A stretch of DNA of 64,000 bases from Streptomyces deccanensis (GTDB taxonomy: Bacteria; Actinomycetota; Actinomycetes; Streptomycetales; Streptomycetaceae), in assembly GCF_022385335.1 (NCBI RefSeq), contig NZ_CP092431.1, positions 9,176,001-9,240,000 on the forward strand, given 5' to 3'. Position 1 is the first letter of the stretch. Every line of letters starts with the position of its first letter. Shown here piece after piece: positions 1-9,150 of this stretch. The position numbers and the translations under genes are program-made. The notes below the pieces were generated by a model that saw nothing but the letters and a program-made list of their open reading frames with translations, was not told where the DNA came from and made no database searches.

Positions 1-156
1 TACGCGGCCAATCAGTCCACGCTCCTGCTCGCCATCTGCAACGCGGGGGGCACCAACCACGAGCTGCGCTTCGTCAGCTCCGACGGCGCCACCGGCTCCA
101 GGAAGCTCACCAACGCGAGCGCCGACATGACGCCCGGGCTGACCGTGACCCCATAG
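1..156 (+). CDS. C-terminal end of an unidentified protein (partial)
   Basis: Frame 1 is open from the window edge to a TAG stop, giving 51 residues that end in LTVTP. The tail is rich in small and polar residues (Ser, Thr, Asn, Gly) and has one Cys, as in many secreted actinobacterial proteins. The start and most of the protein lie outside the window, so no function can be given. Codon use is normal high-GC3. Confidence 0.5.
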   Translation, partial: YAANQSTLLLAICNAGGTNHELRFVSSDGATGSRKLTNASADMTPGLTVTP

Positions 157-195
157 ACGCGCAAGGCTGGCTCGTCCCGCGGGACGAGCCAGCCG

Positions 196-777
196 ATCTA
201 CACCAGCGGGACCACGGGCGTGCCGGAGGGAGTGATGCTCGACCACTCCAACCTCGACGCGACAGCGGCGACGGGGTGCGAGGCGCTGGATTGGGGCCGG
301 ACGACCGGTGTCTGCTGATCCTGCCGCTCTTCCACGTCAACGCGATCGTCATCAGCGTTCTCATCCCGCTGTTCGTGGGCGCCAGTATCGCCATCGCCGA
401 CCGTTTCGATCCCAGCACGGCGAGGTCGTCGTGTGCGGCCCCAACGTCATGCGCGGCTCCCTCGGTCGGCCGGAGGGGACGGCGAGGACGATCGTGGACG
501 GCTGGTCGCACACGGGCGGCGTCGGCCATCTCGACGCGGGCGGCTACCTGTTCCTCGTCGGACGGTCGAAGGACATGATCATCCGCGGCGGCGAGAACAT
601 CTACCCCAAGGACTGGGCGCCACCCCAGCGGCTACGAGCGGCCGACGTCGTACGTCGTGCTCGACACCCTTCCCAAGAACGCCCTGGGCACGATCGACAA
701 TCCCTCCCTGCGGGCCGCCCACGCCACAGCCTGCGCCCGCACGACCGCTCGACAGAAAGGGGAGGGGGAAGGCGGGC
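196..777 (+). pseudogene. Decayed AMP-binding acyl-CoA ligase
   Basis: Fragments of one ANL-family ligase lie in order but in different frames. They are the phosphate loop TSGTTGVPEG (about 200-230), RCLLILPLFHVN (310-350), the GRSKDMIIRGGENIYPK motif (565-610) and the tail RPTSYVVLDTLPKNALG (640-695). Compared with the intact ligase at 25209-26684, the first 145 residues, about 110 central residues and about 50 residues before the tail are missing, and frames change at least twice. It cannot make an enzyme. The close match in motif wording to the 25-kb ligase suggests a paralogue or a second copy of the same family. Confidence 0.8.
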
Positions 778-808
778 TGCTCAAGAGCCGCCGCGACCCC
801 GAGAACCG

Positions 809-1110
809 ATGACCGCGATCGACTACCGCACCCAGACCACACTGATCACCGGTGCGAGTCGGGCCTGGGCGCGGAGTTCGCCCGGCGGCTCGCCGAGCGC
901 GCTCGAACCTCGTGCTTGTCGCTCGACGGGCCGACCGGCTGGAGGCGGCACTGGCCGCCGAACTGTCCGCGCAGCACGGCATCACCCCGCCGCTGGAGAG
1001 GCTCTGGCGACGGAGATCGCCCGGCGCGGGATCACCGTCACCAGTCTCATCAACAACGCCGGCTTTGGCACCCATGGCCAGTTCCGCCGAGCGACACAAC
1101 TGGGCCGGCA
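809..1110 (+). pseudogene. Decayed short-chain dehydrogenase/reductase
   Basis: An ATG at 809 opens MTAIDYRTQTTLITGAS, the nucleotide-binding start of an SDR. The sequence then breaks frame: GLGAEFARRLAER in one frame, NLVLVARRADRLEAALAAEL in a second, and EALATEIARRGITVTSLINNAGFGTHG in a third. The order matches a classical SDR with TGxxxGxG and NNAG motifs. The region after NNAG, including the Tyr-x3-Lys catalytic pair, is absent. It directly follows the broken ligase, so the two were probably neighbours in one lipid-metabolism operon that is now eroding. Confidence 0.75.
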
Positions 1111-1215
1111 GTCGGGGCGTCGGCGGCGGTGAGTCATCGCCGGACGGCGAGGCGTCATTCCGGCCCTCGCCCGCTGGTGGGTGTGTCAGTGGCGTGTGGC
1201 GGCAGCATGCAGGGT

Positions 1216-1905
1216 CTATGCGGACTTCAGGTGCTCGCGCAGCCATTGCTCGGTGTTGCTGACGTGCAGCAGCGCGGCGGCATGGGTCAGTGAGACGTTC
1301 CGAGCGGCCAGGGCCGCGTAGATCGCCTCGTGCTCCGCCAGGGTGCGTCCCGCCGCGCGGGTGTCCACCAGGCCGCGCCAGATCCGGGCTCGTAGGGTGC
1401 GGCCCGATATGCCCTCGAGCACGCTGATCAGCGTTTCGTTGCCGGTGACGTCGACGATGGCGCGGTGGAAGGCCATGTCGTGGGCGTTGAGCCGCTCCAC
1501 GTCCTCGCTCGCTTCCCGCATGGCGTCCAGATGCCGTTTCACCTCGGCCAGGCCGTCGTCCGACAGCCGTGTGGCGGCCAGCGCGGTGGCAGCGGGCTCC
1601 AGAAGGCGCCGGACCTCCATGAGGTCCAGTACGGCCCCGGGATCGCCCTGCAGCAGTTCCACCGCTCCGCCGAGGCCTTCGAGGAGCAGGCTCGGCTGCA
1701 GGCTGGTGACGTAGGTGCCGTCGCCGCGCCTTACCTCCAGCACGCGTGCCACGGAGAGCGCCTTCACCGCTTCGCGGGCGAGGTTGCGGGAGAGCCCGAG
1801 CTGGGCGGCCAGCTCCGGCTCCGGGGGCAGTTTGGCGCCGGGAGGCAGCGCTCCTGAGGCGATGAGTTCGCGGATCTGCGCGATCGCCTTGTCGGTCAGG
1901 GACAT
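1216..1905 (-). CDS. GntR/FadR-family transcriptional regulator of the fucose cluster
   Basis: 229 residues. An N-terminal winged HTH (about residues 3-70, core SRNLAREAVKAL) is followed by an all-helical FCD ligand domain (about 90-215). The FCD carries the usual metal/ligand residues Asp143 and His147 (DMAFH), His192 (EHEAI) and a later His. The ATG at 1905 lies inside the end of the preceding aldo-keto reductase, a 10-base overlap that points to translational coupling and to its being the last gene of the fucose operon. FadR-type regulators in sugar-acid operons usually bind a pathway acid and derepress, so a fuconate-type ligand is likely. This is inferred from context only. Confidence 0.85.
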   Translation of the reverse strand: MSLTDKAIAQIRELIASGALPPGAKLPPEPELAAQLGLSRNLAREAVKALSVARVLEVRRGDGTYVTSLQPSLLLEGLGGAVELLQGDPGAVLDLMEVRRLLEPAATALAATRLSDDGLAEVKRHLDAMREASEDVERLNAHDMAFHRAIVDVTGNETLISVLEGISGRTLRARIWRGLVDTRAAGRTLAEHEAIYAALAARNVSLTHAAALLHVSNTEQWLREHLKSA

Positions 1906-2924
1906 TGTGGGCTCCGTCCTGCGGCCGGACCGCGGATGCCTGCTGCGCCGGGCACGTCGTCCCTGAGGAGTCCTCGGGTGCGCAGGTCGTCCCACAGGGC
2001 TCCGGGGACGGGGGTCCAGTGTAGTCGTGCGTTGCGTGTGACCTGCTCGGCGTTGCGCATGCCGAGAGTGACGTTGACGACCGCGGGGTGGGTGAGGGGA
2101 AAGGCGATGGCGGCCGCCGGCAGGGTGGTGCCGTAAGCCTCGCAGACGTCGGCGATGGCGCGGGCGCGGGCGACGAGTTCGGGTGGGGCGTCGTGGTAGT
2201 CGTACTTCATGCCGTCGGCGGGCCGGTCGCGGGAGAGCAGGCCGGAGTTGAAGACGCCGACAGCGACCACGCTCTTGCCGTGCTCGTCGGCGGCGGGCAG
2301 GACATCGTCCAGGGCGGACTGGTCGAGGAGCGTGTAGCGGCCTGCGAGCATCACCACGTCGGCGGCGCTCTCGCGCAGGAAGCGAGCGAGCATGGCGGAC
2401 TGGTTCATCCCGGCGCCGATGGCGCCGATCACGCCCTGATCGCGCAGGTCGGCGAGGGCGGGCATGGCTTCGTCGGCGGCCTGCTGCCAGTGGTCGTCCG
2501 GGTCGTGGAGGTAGACGACGTCGAGGCGGTCCAGGCCGGTGCGGGTGAGGGTGTCCTCGATGGAGCGCAGGACGCCGTCGCGGCTGAAGTCCCACTGTCT
2601 GCGCAGGTCGTCGTGGACGACGAAGCCCTCGGTGTCGACGCCGGCCGGATGCTCGTTGGGGACGAGGAGGCGGCCCACCTTGGAGGAGACGACGTACTCG
2701 TCGCGGGGCCGGTGGCGCAGGGCGGCCCCCAGCCGGCGTTCGGACAGGCCGAGGCCGTAGTGGGGTGCGGTGTCGAAGTAGCGGATACCGGCGTCCCAGG
2801 CGGCGTCGAGTGCGGCGGCGGCGTCCTCGGCCGGCGTGGTGCGGTAGAGGTTGCCGATGACGGAGGCGCCGAAGCCGAGCTCGGTGAGTTCGACGCCGGT
2901 GGGGCGGATCTTTCGGCGGTGCAA
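1896..2924 (-). CDS. Aldo-keto reductase, probable L-fucose (aldose) 1-dehydrogenase
   Basis: 342 residues, TTG start preceded by AGGAGC. The fold is an AKR TIM barrel with the catalytic tetrad visible: Asp51, Tyr56, Lys82 and His140 (VVYLHDPDD). It belongs to the D-threo-aldose 1-dehydrogenase/pyridoxal dehydrogenase-like branch, whose members oxidise L-fucose to L-fucono-lactone with NAD(P)+. In this operon it would supply the first oxidation, between the mutarotase (FucU) and the lactonase. The C-terminus beyond about residue 325 is a low-complexity extension overlapping the regulator start. Exact sugar and cofactor preference cannot be read from the sequence. Confidence 0.82.
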   Translation of the reverse strand: MHRRKIRPTGVELTELGFGASVIGNLYRTTPAEDAAAALDAAWDAGIRYFDTAPHYGLGLSERRLGAALRHRPRDEYVVSSKVGRLLVPNEHPAGVDTEGFVVHDDLRRQWDFSRDGVLRSIEDTLTRTGLDRLDVVYLHDPDDHWQQAADEAMPALADLRDQGVIGAIGAGMNQSAMLARFLRESAADVVMLAGRYTLLDQSALDDVLPAADEHGKSVVAVGVFNSGLLSRDRPADGMKYDYHDAPPELVARARAIADVCEAYGTTLPAAAIAFPLTHPAVVNVTLGMRNAEQVTRNARLHWTPVPGALWDDLRTRGLLRDDVPGAAGIRGPAAGRSPQCP

Positions 2925-2958
2925 GGCGTGCTCCTGGGGATGCGGATCGGCGTGGGGG

Positions 2959-3996
2959 TCAGCGTCGGACGTGGGCCGTGGAGCCCGCGAGGAGTGCCTC
3001 GACCTCGGCGAGGGTGGCCATGGAGACGTCTCCGGGGGTGGTCATGGTGAGGGCGCCGTGGGCGGTGCCGTAGGCGAGTGCGCGTTCCAGGCCGGCGCCG
3101 GTGAGCAGTCCATGAATGAGGCCCGCGGCGAATGCGTCGCCGGAGCCGATGCGGTCCAGGACGTGCAGGCCGGGCATCCGCGGCCCGGTGACCAGGCCGG
3201 TGTCGGCCGACCAGGCGGCCGAGGACCAGTCGTTGATCCCGGCCGAGGGCACCGCCCGCAGCGTCGTGGCCAGTACCTTCGCCTCCGGCAGCAGTGCGGC
3301 GACCGCGGCGAGCGCGTCGGGCACCTCCTCCTCCGTCAGGCGCACGGCGCCGGGACGGCTGCCCGCCAGGCCCAGGGCGCCCACGACGACGTCGGCATGC
3401 CGGGCGAGCCGCAGGTCGCTCTCGCGGGCCCGCTCCGCGCCGCCCCGTCCGGCCCACAGGCTGGGGCGGTAGTTGGGGTCGTAGGAGACGGTGACGCCGT
3501 GGCGGCGGGCGGCGGCCATGGCCTCGTCGGCGACGTCGGCGGTGGTGTCGGACAGTCCGGCGAAGATGCCACCGGTGTGGAACCACCGCACCCCGCCTCC
3601 GAAGACCGCCTCCCAGTCGACATCCCCCTTGCGCAGCTGGGAGACGGCGGTGTTCGCACGGTCGCTCACCCCCAGGGCGCCGCGTATGCCGTAACCGCGC
3701 TCGACGAAGTTCAGGCCGTTGCGAGAGCCGCGGCCGATGCCGTCGTCGGGCACCCAGCGGATCAGCGAGGTCTCGACGCCGCCCTGCAGCACCAGGTCCT
3801 CGACCAGGCGGCCGACCGCGTTGTCGGCCAGCGCCGTGACCACGGCGGTGCGATGTCCGAAGCAGCGTCGCAGTCCGCGTACGACGTTGTACTCGCCACC
3901 GCCTTCCCACACCTGGAAGCTGCGAGCGGTGCGGATCCTGCCCTCACCGGGATCGAAGCGCAGCATCACCTCTCCCAGGGCGACCACGTCGGTCAC
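2959..3996 (-). CDS. PfkB-family sugar kinase, 2-keto-3-deoxygluconate kinase-like
   Basis: 345 residues. The signatures are a substrate-side GGGEYNV (32-38), DPNYRPSLW (173-181), typical of KDG kinases, and the C-terminal ATP/anion-hole motif GSGDAFAAG (284-292) with Asp287 as catalytic base. The stop overlaps the aldolase start by four bases. KDG kinases phosphorylate O-6 of 2-keto-3-deoxy sugar acids, and the product feeds a KDPG aldolase, the next gene. This does not fit fucose chemistry, because 2-keto-3-deoxy-L-fuconate has a methyl at C6. The kinase may therefore serve a second sugar such as galactose, altrose or a uronic acid. Confidence 0.8.
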   Translation of the reverse strand: MTDVVALGEVMLRFDPGEGRIRTARSFQVWEGGGEYNVVRGLRRCFGHRTAVVTALADNAVGRLVEDLVLQGGVETSLIRWVPDDGIGRGSRNGLNFVERGYGIRGALGVSDRANTAVSQLRKGDVDWEAVFGGGVRWFHTGGIFAGLSDTTADVADEAMAAARRHGVTVSYDPNYRPSLWAGRGGAERARESDLRLARHADVVVGALGLAGSRPGAVRLTEEEVPDALAAVAALLPEAKVLATTLRAVPSAGINDWSSAAWSADTGLVTGPRMPGLHVLDRIGSGDAFAAGLIHGLLTGAGLERALAYGTAHGALTMTTPGDVSMATLAEVEALLAGSTAHVRR

Positions 3997-4625
3997 GGCG
4001 CGCTCCTCCTCACTGCCTCGGCAGTCAGCCGGCGGATCTCCTCGTACTCGCCGCGTTCCAGATGGCCGGGGGTGGCGATCCAGCTCCCGCCCACGGCGAG
4101 CACTGACGGGTGGGCGAGGTAGGCGGGCAGCCGGCCGACATCGATGCCGCCGGTCGGCACGAACCGCGCCTGGGGGAAGGCAGCCGCCAGCGCGCGGAGC
4201 ATCCCAAGACCGCCGAGCGGCTCGGCGGGGAACAGCTTGACCGTGTCCACGCCTGCCTTCAGCGCACGCATCAGCTCCGTCGCACTTGCCACGCCGGGCA
4301 CCACCGGCACCCCCAACTCACCTGCCTTGGTGATGACTTCGTCGTCGAAGCCGGGCGAGACGAGGAAGCGGGCGCCGGCCGCCACGGCCCGCTCGGCCTG
4401 CTCGGCGGTGAGGACGGTGCCCGCGCCGACGGCCAGGCCGCCGTGTGCCGCCATCGCCTTCACCACGCGCTCGGCGCCGGGAGTGCGCAAGGTGATCTCG
4501 GCACAGCGGGCGCCGCCCGCCGCGAGCGCGTCGGCCAAGGGGCCGGCACCCGCGACGGACGGCACGGTGAGGACGGGCACAAGACGTGCTCCCGCCAGGA
4601 CGGCTGTCACGTCGTGGCTGGTCAT
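3993..4625 (-). CDS. KDPG/KHG-type 2-keto-3-deoxy-acid aldolase
   Basis: 210 residues, a class I aldolase of the KDPG (Eda) family. The Schiff-base lysine is Lys130 in VKLFPAEPLGG, Glu43 in AEITLRTP is the general acid/base, and VPTGGI closes the phosphate loop. It overlaps its neighbours by four bases on each side (ATGA junctions), so it is translated with the kinase and the SDR. It cleaves a 2-keto-3-deoxy acid to pyruvate and an aldehyde. With the phosphorylated route the aldehyde is glyceraldehyde-3-phosphate. With 2-keto-3-deoxy-L-fuconate it would be L-lactaldehyde. The substrate cannot be decided from the sequence. Confidence 0.85.
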   Translation of the reverse strand: MTSHDVTAVLAGARLVPVLTVPSVAGAGPLADALAAGGARCAEITLRTPGAERVVKAMAAHGGLAVGAGTVLTAEQAERAVAAGARFLVSPGFDDEVITKAGELGVPVVPGVASATELMRALKAGVDTVKLFPAEPLGGLGMLRALAAAFPQARFVPTGGIDVGRLPAYLAHPSVLAVGGSWIATPGHLERGEYEEIRRLTAEAVRRSAP

Positions 4626-5383
4626 CGGCCGAGCCAGCCGCCGTCGACGGGCAGGACGGTGCCGTGGATGTAGTCGGCGGCAGGGGAAGCGAGAAAGACG
4701 GTGGCACCCGCGAGGTCGCCGGCGGTGCCCCAGCGTCCGGCGGGGATGCGCTCCAGGATGGCCTTGCTGCGGGCGGGGTCGTCCTGGAGGGCCTGGGTGT
4801 TGTCGGTGGCGATGTAGCCGGGCGCGATGGCGTTGACGTTGACGCCGTGCGAGGCCCATTCGTTGGCCAGTGCCTTGGTGAGGCCGGCGATGCCGTGCTT
4901 GGCGGCGGTGTAGCCGGGCACGGTGATGCCGCCCTGGTAGCTGAGCAGCGAGGCGGTGAAGATGACCTTGCCGTGGCCGCGGGCGACCATTGCGGCGCCG
5001 ACGGCCCGGGTGAGGGCGAACTGAGCGTTGAGGTTGACCTGGAGCACCAGCTCCCAGTCGGCGTCGCTGTGCTGGGCTGCCGGTGTGCGGCGGATCGTGC
5101 CCGCGTTGTTGACCAGGATGTCCACCGGCCGTTCGCGTCCGGCGAGGTCCTCGCCGAGGGCCCGTACGGCGTCGGGATCGGCGAAGTCGGTACGGATCGC
5201 CTCGAAGGTGCGGCCAGCGGCGGTGACGTCCTTCTCCACGCCGCTGCCGGAGGTCTCCAGCGAGGCGCTCACCCCGATGACGTCCGCTCCGGCCTCGGCG
5301 AGCGCGCGGGCCATGGCCCGGCCGATACCGCGCCGGGCCCCGGTGACCACGGCGAGTTTCCCGGTGAGGTCGAAGGCGGTCAT
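4622..5383 (-). CDS. Short-chain dehydrogenase, sugar-acid (KduD-like) oxidoreductase
   Basis: 253 residues, classical SDR: TGARRGIG (14-21), NNAG (92-95), Ser145, Tyr158 and Lys162 (YTAAK), and the PGYIATD segment typical of 2-deoxy-D-gluconate 3-dehydrogenases. In non-phosphorylating fucose pathways an SDR oxidises 2-keto-3-deoxy-L-fuconate at C4 with NAD+, which is the likeliest role here. However, the hydrolase that would split the resulting diketo acid is not in the cluster. Alternatively it interconverts keto-deoxy acids such as 5-keto-gluconate derivatives. It is coupled by four-base overlaps to the aldolase and the zinc dehydrogenase. Confidence 0.82.
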   Translation of the reverse strand: MTAFDLTGKLAVVTGARRGIGRAMARALAEAGADVIGVSASLETSGSGVEKDVTAAGRTFEAIRTDFADPDAVRALGEDLAGRERPVDILVNNAGTIRRTPAAQHSDADWELVLQVNLNAQFALTRAVGAAMVARGHGKVIFTASLLSYQGGITVPGYTAAKHGIAGLTKALANEWASHGVNVNAIAPGYIATDNTQALQDDPARSKAILERIPAGRWGTAGDLAGATVFLASPAADYIHGTVLPVDGGWLGR

Positions 5384-6432
5384 GCGTCGGCTCCCTGAGC
5401 TTTGTAGGTGTCGTCGGTGCAGTCGACGAGGATCTTCATCACGTCGCCGCCGCTCTCCAGGGCCTCGAAGGCGGCAGGTGCCTCGCCCATGGGCACGATC
5501 CTGGTGATCAGGCGCTGGGCGGGGACGGTGCCGTCCGCCACCAGCGCCACCGCGCGTTCGAAGTCGGAGCGGTCGTACAACCGGGCCCCGACGAGGGTGA
5601 GTTCACGCCAGAAGAAGCGGTGCAGGTTGATCTCGCGGGGCCGGGGGTGAATGGCGACCAGGCAGAGCCGTCCGCGCACGCCGAGGACGTCGACGGCCGT
5701 GGCCACACCACCGGCGGCCCCGGAGACCTCGAAGGCCACATCGGCGCCCGCGTCCGCGGTCCACTCCGCGACCCGGTCGGTCACATCGGTGACGGCCGGG
5801 TCCCAGGTCGTCAGTCCCTGCTCCTCGGCGAGCAGGCGGCGGTGGGCGTTGAGTTCCACCACCCGCACCTCGGCGCCGGCGGCCCGCGCGACCAGGGCAA
5901 TGAGGATGCCGACGGGGCCGCCGCCGACCACGACGACCTTCTCCCCCTCGCTGACGGCGGCGCGCCGCACGTCGTGCACGGCGACCGCAGTGGGCTCGAC
6001 GAGGGCGGCCTGGTCCAGAGGAACGGATTCGGGGAGCCGGACCAGGGTGGAGGCGGGCACGGTCCAGCGCTGTTGCATGGCGCCGGGGGAGTCGATGCCG
6101 ATGAAGTCCAGGTGCTGGCAGATGTGCTGGTGGCCCGCCCGGCAGGCCGGGCAGGTGTCGTCCCAGCGCAGGGGCATCACGGTGACGGCGTCGCCGGGCT
6201 GCCAGCCCTCCACTCCGGGCCCGACGCGGACGACGCGGCCGGACATCTCGTGCCCGAGGACGGCCGGTGTGCTGACGCGGGCGTCCATGTCGCCGTGGAA
6301 GATGTGCAGGTCGGTGCCGCAGATGCCGACGTAGGCGGGGGCGAGCTCCACCTGGCCGGGGCCCGGTTCCACAGTGCGGGCGGGCGCGGTGTCCAGGGTG
6401 CGGGCCGAGGTGTAACGGACGGCGAGTGTCAT
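5380..6432 (-). CDS. Zinc-dependent medium-chain alcohol/polyol dehydrogenase
   Basis: 350 residues, MDR superfamily. Catalytic zinc ligands are Cys38 (GICGTD) and His61-Glu62 (GHEMSG), and the Rossmann motif is VVGGGPVG (about 168-175). The structural-zinc site reads DDTCPACRAGHQHIC: the first of the four usual cysteines is Asp91, the other three are present. The alcohol dehydrogenase at 41004 has the same substitution, so it is a family variant and not damage. It overlaps the SDR and the fucU gene by four bases. Likely substrates are L-fucose, a keto-deoxy acid or lactaldehyde. Confidence 0.8.
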   Translation of the reverse strand: MTLAVRYTSARTLDTAPARTVEPGPGQVELAPAYVGICGTDLHIFHGDMDARVSTPAVLGHEMSGRVVRVGPGVEGWQPGDAVTVMPLRWDDTCPACRAGHQHICQHLDFIGIDSPGAMQQRWTVPASTLVRLPESVPLDQAALVEPTAVAVHDVRRAAVSEGEKVVVVGGGPVGILIALVARAAGAEVRVVELNAHRRLLAEEQGLTTWDPAVTDVTDRVAEWTADAGADVAFEVSGAAGGVATAVDVLGVRGRLCLVAIHPRPREINLHRFFWRELTLVGARLYDRSDFERAVALVADGTVPAQRLITRIVPMGEAPAAFEALESGGDVMKILVDCTDDTYKAQGADA

Positions 6433-6866
6433 CGTGAGGTCAGGGTCCCTTCAGCGCGGACGCCGATGGTCAGCAGCAGGTTGGCGTAGGTGCGGGTGTC
6501 GGCGGTGACGATCGCCAGCGCCAGGTCGGGGGAGCGGGCGGCGTCGTAGAACTCGAAGCGGCCGAGCGTGTCGACCGGGGCCGGTGCCAGCATCGAGCGG
6601 TACTCGGCGATGGCGGCCGGCTCGGGTTCGCCCTCGGGCGGCACCATCACCTGGGCCGACTCCACGGGCAGGGCGCGCAGCAGCACCTCGAGCACGGTGG
6701 TGACGTCCAGCAGGCCCGGCGCCAGGTTGAGGTGGACGGTTCTGGCCCGATCTCCGGTGGCGGTACTGGCGGGGTAGTGGCCGTCGGCGAGCAGGACGCG
6801 GGCGCCGTGGCCGGCTCCCGCGAGCGCTTCGAGGATGCCGGGGTGGATCAGTTCGGTCAGCAGCAC
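6429..6866 (-). CDS. fucU: L-fucose mutarotase (RbsD/FucU family)
   Basis: 145 residues from a GTG at 6866 with GGGAGAG eight bases upstream; longer open sequence upstream is only the antisense of the next gene. RbsD/FucU features are the catalytic His20 in GAGHGARVLLADGHYP, the LADGHYPA strand and the C-terminal sugar-binding segment TRTYANLLLTIGV. The enzyme interconverts alpha and beta L-fucopyranose so that imported sugar reaches the dehydrogenase in the right anomer. Its presence is one of the strongest signs that the operon is for fucose. It lies 11 bases after the lactonase gene and overlaps the dehydrogenase by four. Confidence 0.87.
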   Translation of the reverse strand: MLLTELIHPGILEALAGAGHGARVLLADGHYPASTATGDRARTVHLNLAPGLLDVTTVLEVLLRALPVESAQVMVPPEGEPEPAAIAEYRSMLAPAPVDTLGRFEFYDAARSPDLALAIVTADTRTYANLLLTIGVRAEGTLTSR

Positions 6867-6877
6867 GGACTCTCTCC

Positions 6878-7753
6878 CTATGTGTCGGCCAGTCGGTAGA
6901 AGGCGCTCGCCGTGTCGTGGAGAATCGCCTGCTTCTCGTGCGCGGAGCAGGTGTCCAGCAGTTCCTCGACGGTGGCGGCCCAGCGGTCCCAGCCGCCGGC
7001 GAGGACGCAGACGGGCCAGTCGGAGCCGAACATCAGCCGCTGAGGGCCGAAGGCGGTCAGCAGGGTGTCCCAGACCGGGCGGATGTCGTCGACGGTCCAC
7101 TTGCCCCAGTCGGCCTCGGTGATGAGGCCGGAGACCTTGCACCGCACCTGCGGGTAGCCGGCCAGCACGTGCACGGTGCGTACCCAGTCGGAGAGCGTGG
7201 GGTGGGCGACGGGTGGCTTCCCCGCGTGGTCCAGGACCAGGGGGAGGTCGGGGAAGCGCTGGGCGAGGCGGATCGCCTGCGGGAACTGGTGGCTGCGGAT
7301 GAGCACGTCGTAGCCGAGGTCCCTTTCCTGAACGGCGCGCAGGCCCCGCTCGACAGCCGGCTGCTGCAGCCACTCCGGATCTGGCTCCCCCTGCACGACG
7401 TGGCGCAGGGCCCGCAGGTACCGGCCCGAAGGCCGGGAGAGCAGTCCGTCGAGTACTTCCCCGATCCCGGGCGCGGTGAGGTCTGCCCAGCCGACGACCG
7501 CGCCGATCAGCGGGTCCTGGCCGGCGAGGTCCAGCAGCTCGGTCGTCTCGGGCACGGAGGCAACGCACTGGACGGCCACCGTGCTCGTCAGGCACCGTCC
7601 GGCGACGGGCCGGGTCACGGCCCGTCGCAGGTCGTCGACGCCGAAGCTGCGGCGGATCGGTTCGTGGCCCGGTTCGTCGAGCCAGGGCTGAGGTCGCCGG
7701 TCGAGGTCCCACACGTGGTGGTGGGCGTCGACCAGGGGCAGCAGCTCAGACAC
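6878..7753 (-). CDS. L-fuconolactone hydrolase-type amidohydrolase
   Basis: 291 residues, amidohydrolase_2 (TIM-barrel, COG3618) family. The N-terminal metal motif is DAHHHVWD (residues 9-16). Later barrel residues are His in [10 protein letters not shown] and Asp in LMFGSDWPV. The family includes the lactonases that open L-fucono-1,5/1,4-lactone and L-rhamnonolactone. It overlaps the dehydratase gene by eight bases, which matches the pathway order lactone to acid to dehydrated acid. Cytoplasmic, no signal peptide. Confidence 0.87.
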   Translation of the reverse strand: MSELLPLVDAHHHVWDLDRRPQPWLDEPGHEPIRRSFGVDDLRRAVTRPVAGRCLTSTVAVQCVASVPETTELLDLAGQDPLIGAVVGWADLTAPGIGEVLDGLLSRPSGRYLRALRHVVQGEPDPEWLQQPAVERGLRAVQERDLGYDVLIRSHQFPQAIRLAQRFPDLPLVLDHAGKPPVAHPTLSDWVRTVHVLAGYPQVRCKVSGLITEADWGKWTVDDIRPVWDTLLTAFGPQRLMFGSDWPVCVLAGGWDRWAATVEELLDTCSAHEKQAILHDTASAFYRLADT

Positions 7754-9059
7754 GGGCGGACCAGACGGGACCGTCGGGGTAGAGGTACTCCTTCACAGAC
7801 TCGGCATGCATCTGCGCGCTCAGCCCGGGGCGGGTCGGTGCGAGGTAGTGGCCGTCGGCGATGCGTACCGGGTCGACGAAGTGCTCGTGCAGGTGGTCGA
7901 CGTATTCGATGACGCGGTCCTCGGTCGTGCCGGAGACGGCGATGTAGTCGAACATCGACAGGTGCTGGACCATCTCGCACAGGCCGACCCCGCCGGCGTG
8001 CGGGCAGACCGGCACGCCGAACTTCGCGGCGAGCAGCAGGATGGCGATGTTCTCGTTGACGCCGCCCACGCGGGCCGAGTCGATCTGCACGATGTCCACC
8101 GCGCCGGCCTGGAGGAGCTGCTTGAAGACGACACGGTTGGCGATGTGCTCGCCGGTGGCCACCTTGATGGGGGCGACGGCCCGGCGGACGGTGGCGTGCC
8201 CGAGGATGTCGTCGGGGGAGGTGGGCTCCTCGATCCAGTACGGGTCGTACGGGGCCAGCTCGCGCATCCAGTCGATGGCGGGCTGGACGTCCCATCTCTG
8301 GTTGGCGTCGACGGCGATGCGGATGGAGTCGCCGACGGTCTCGCGGGCGGTGCGCATACGGCGGACGTCGTCCTCCAGGTCCGCGCCGACCTTCAGCTTG
8401 ATCTGGGTGAAGCCGTCGGCCACCGCCTCGCGGGCGAGGCGGGACAGCTTCTCGTCGGAGTAGCCGAGCCAGCCGGGGGTGGTGGTGTAGGCCGGGTAAC
8501 CCTGGTCGAGGAGACGACCGATGCGCTCCTCGCGATCCGGTTCGGCGCGCTTCAGGATGTCGAGCGCCTCTTCGGGGGTGAGGGCGTCGCTGAGCCAGCG
8601 GAAGTCGACCTGGGCGACCAGGTCCGCCGGGGACATCTCCGCGAGGAACCGCCAGACGGGCTTGCCCGCCCGCTTGGCGGCGAGGTCCCAGGCGGCGTTG
8701 ACGACGGCTCCGGTGGCCATGTGGATGGCGCCCTTCTCCGGGCCGAGCCAGCGCAGTTGGGGGTCGTGGACCAGGGAGCGGGAGAACGCGCCGAGGTCGC
8801 CGCAGACCTCTTCGACGGACAGACCGACGACATGGGGGGCGAGGGTGGCGATGGCGGCGGCCTGGGCGTCGTTGCCGCGTCCGGTGGTGAAGGCCAGGGC
8901 ATGGCCCTCCAGCCCGTCGCCGGCGTCGGTGCGCAGGACGACGTAGGCGGCCGAGTAGTCGGGCTCGGGGTTCATGGCGTCCGAGCCGTCGAGGTGTTCG
9001 GAGGTGGGGAACCGCACGTCCAGGACGTCGAGGGCGATGATGCGGGCAGATGAGGACAT
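7746..9059 (-). CDS. fucD: L-fuconate dehydratase (enolase superfamily)
   Basis: 437 residues, full length for FucD. It dehydrates L-fuconate to 2-keto-3-deoxy-L-fuconate with Mg2+. Active-site residues of the mandelate-racemase-like fold are in register: the KLK motif (221-223), Asp251 and Asn253 (VDANQRW), Glu277 (WIEEPT), Glu304 (ATGEH) and His354 (CPHAGGVG). The spacing to characterised FucD enzymes is constant, so this is one of the most secure calls in the window. It is the first metabolic gene after the transporter, with 91 bases between it and the permease. Confidence 0.93.
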   Translation of the reverse strand: MSSSARIIALDVLDVRFPTSEHLDGSDAMNPEPDYSAAYVVLRTDAGDGLEGHALAFTTGRGNDAQAAAIATLAPHVVGLSVEEVCGDLGAFSRSLVHDPQLRWLGPEKGAIHMATGAVVNAAWDLAAKRAGKPVWRFLAEMSPADLVAQVDFRWLSDALTPEEALDILKRAEPDREERIGRLLDQGYPAYTTTPGWLGYSDEKLSRLAREAVADGFTQIKLKVGADLEDDVRRMRTARETVGDSIRIAVDANQRWDVQPAIDWMRELAPYDPYWIEEPTSPDDILGHATVRRAVAPIKVATGEHIANRVVFKQLLQAGAVDIVQIDSARVGGVNENIAILLLAAKFGVPVCPHAGGVGLCEMVQHLSMFDYIAVSGTTEDRVIEYVDHLHEHFVDPVRIADGHYLAPTRPGLSAQMHAESVKEYLYPDGPVWSARV

Positions 9060-9150
9060 GGCGGCGACTCCAGTGAGGGCTGGGGGAAGGGTCCCCTTGC
9101 GGCGAGACGTGAACGCGGCATGGATCAGGCGGCCTGCGCGGCCGCCCGGG

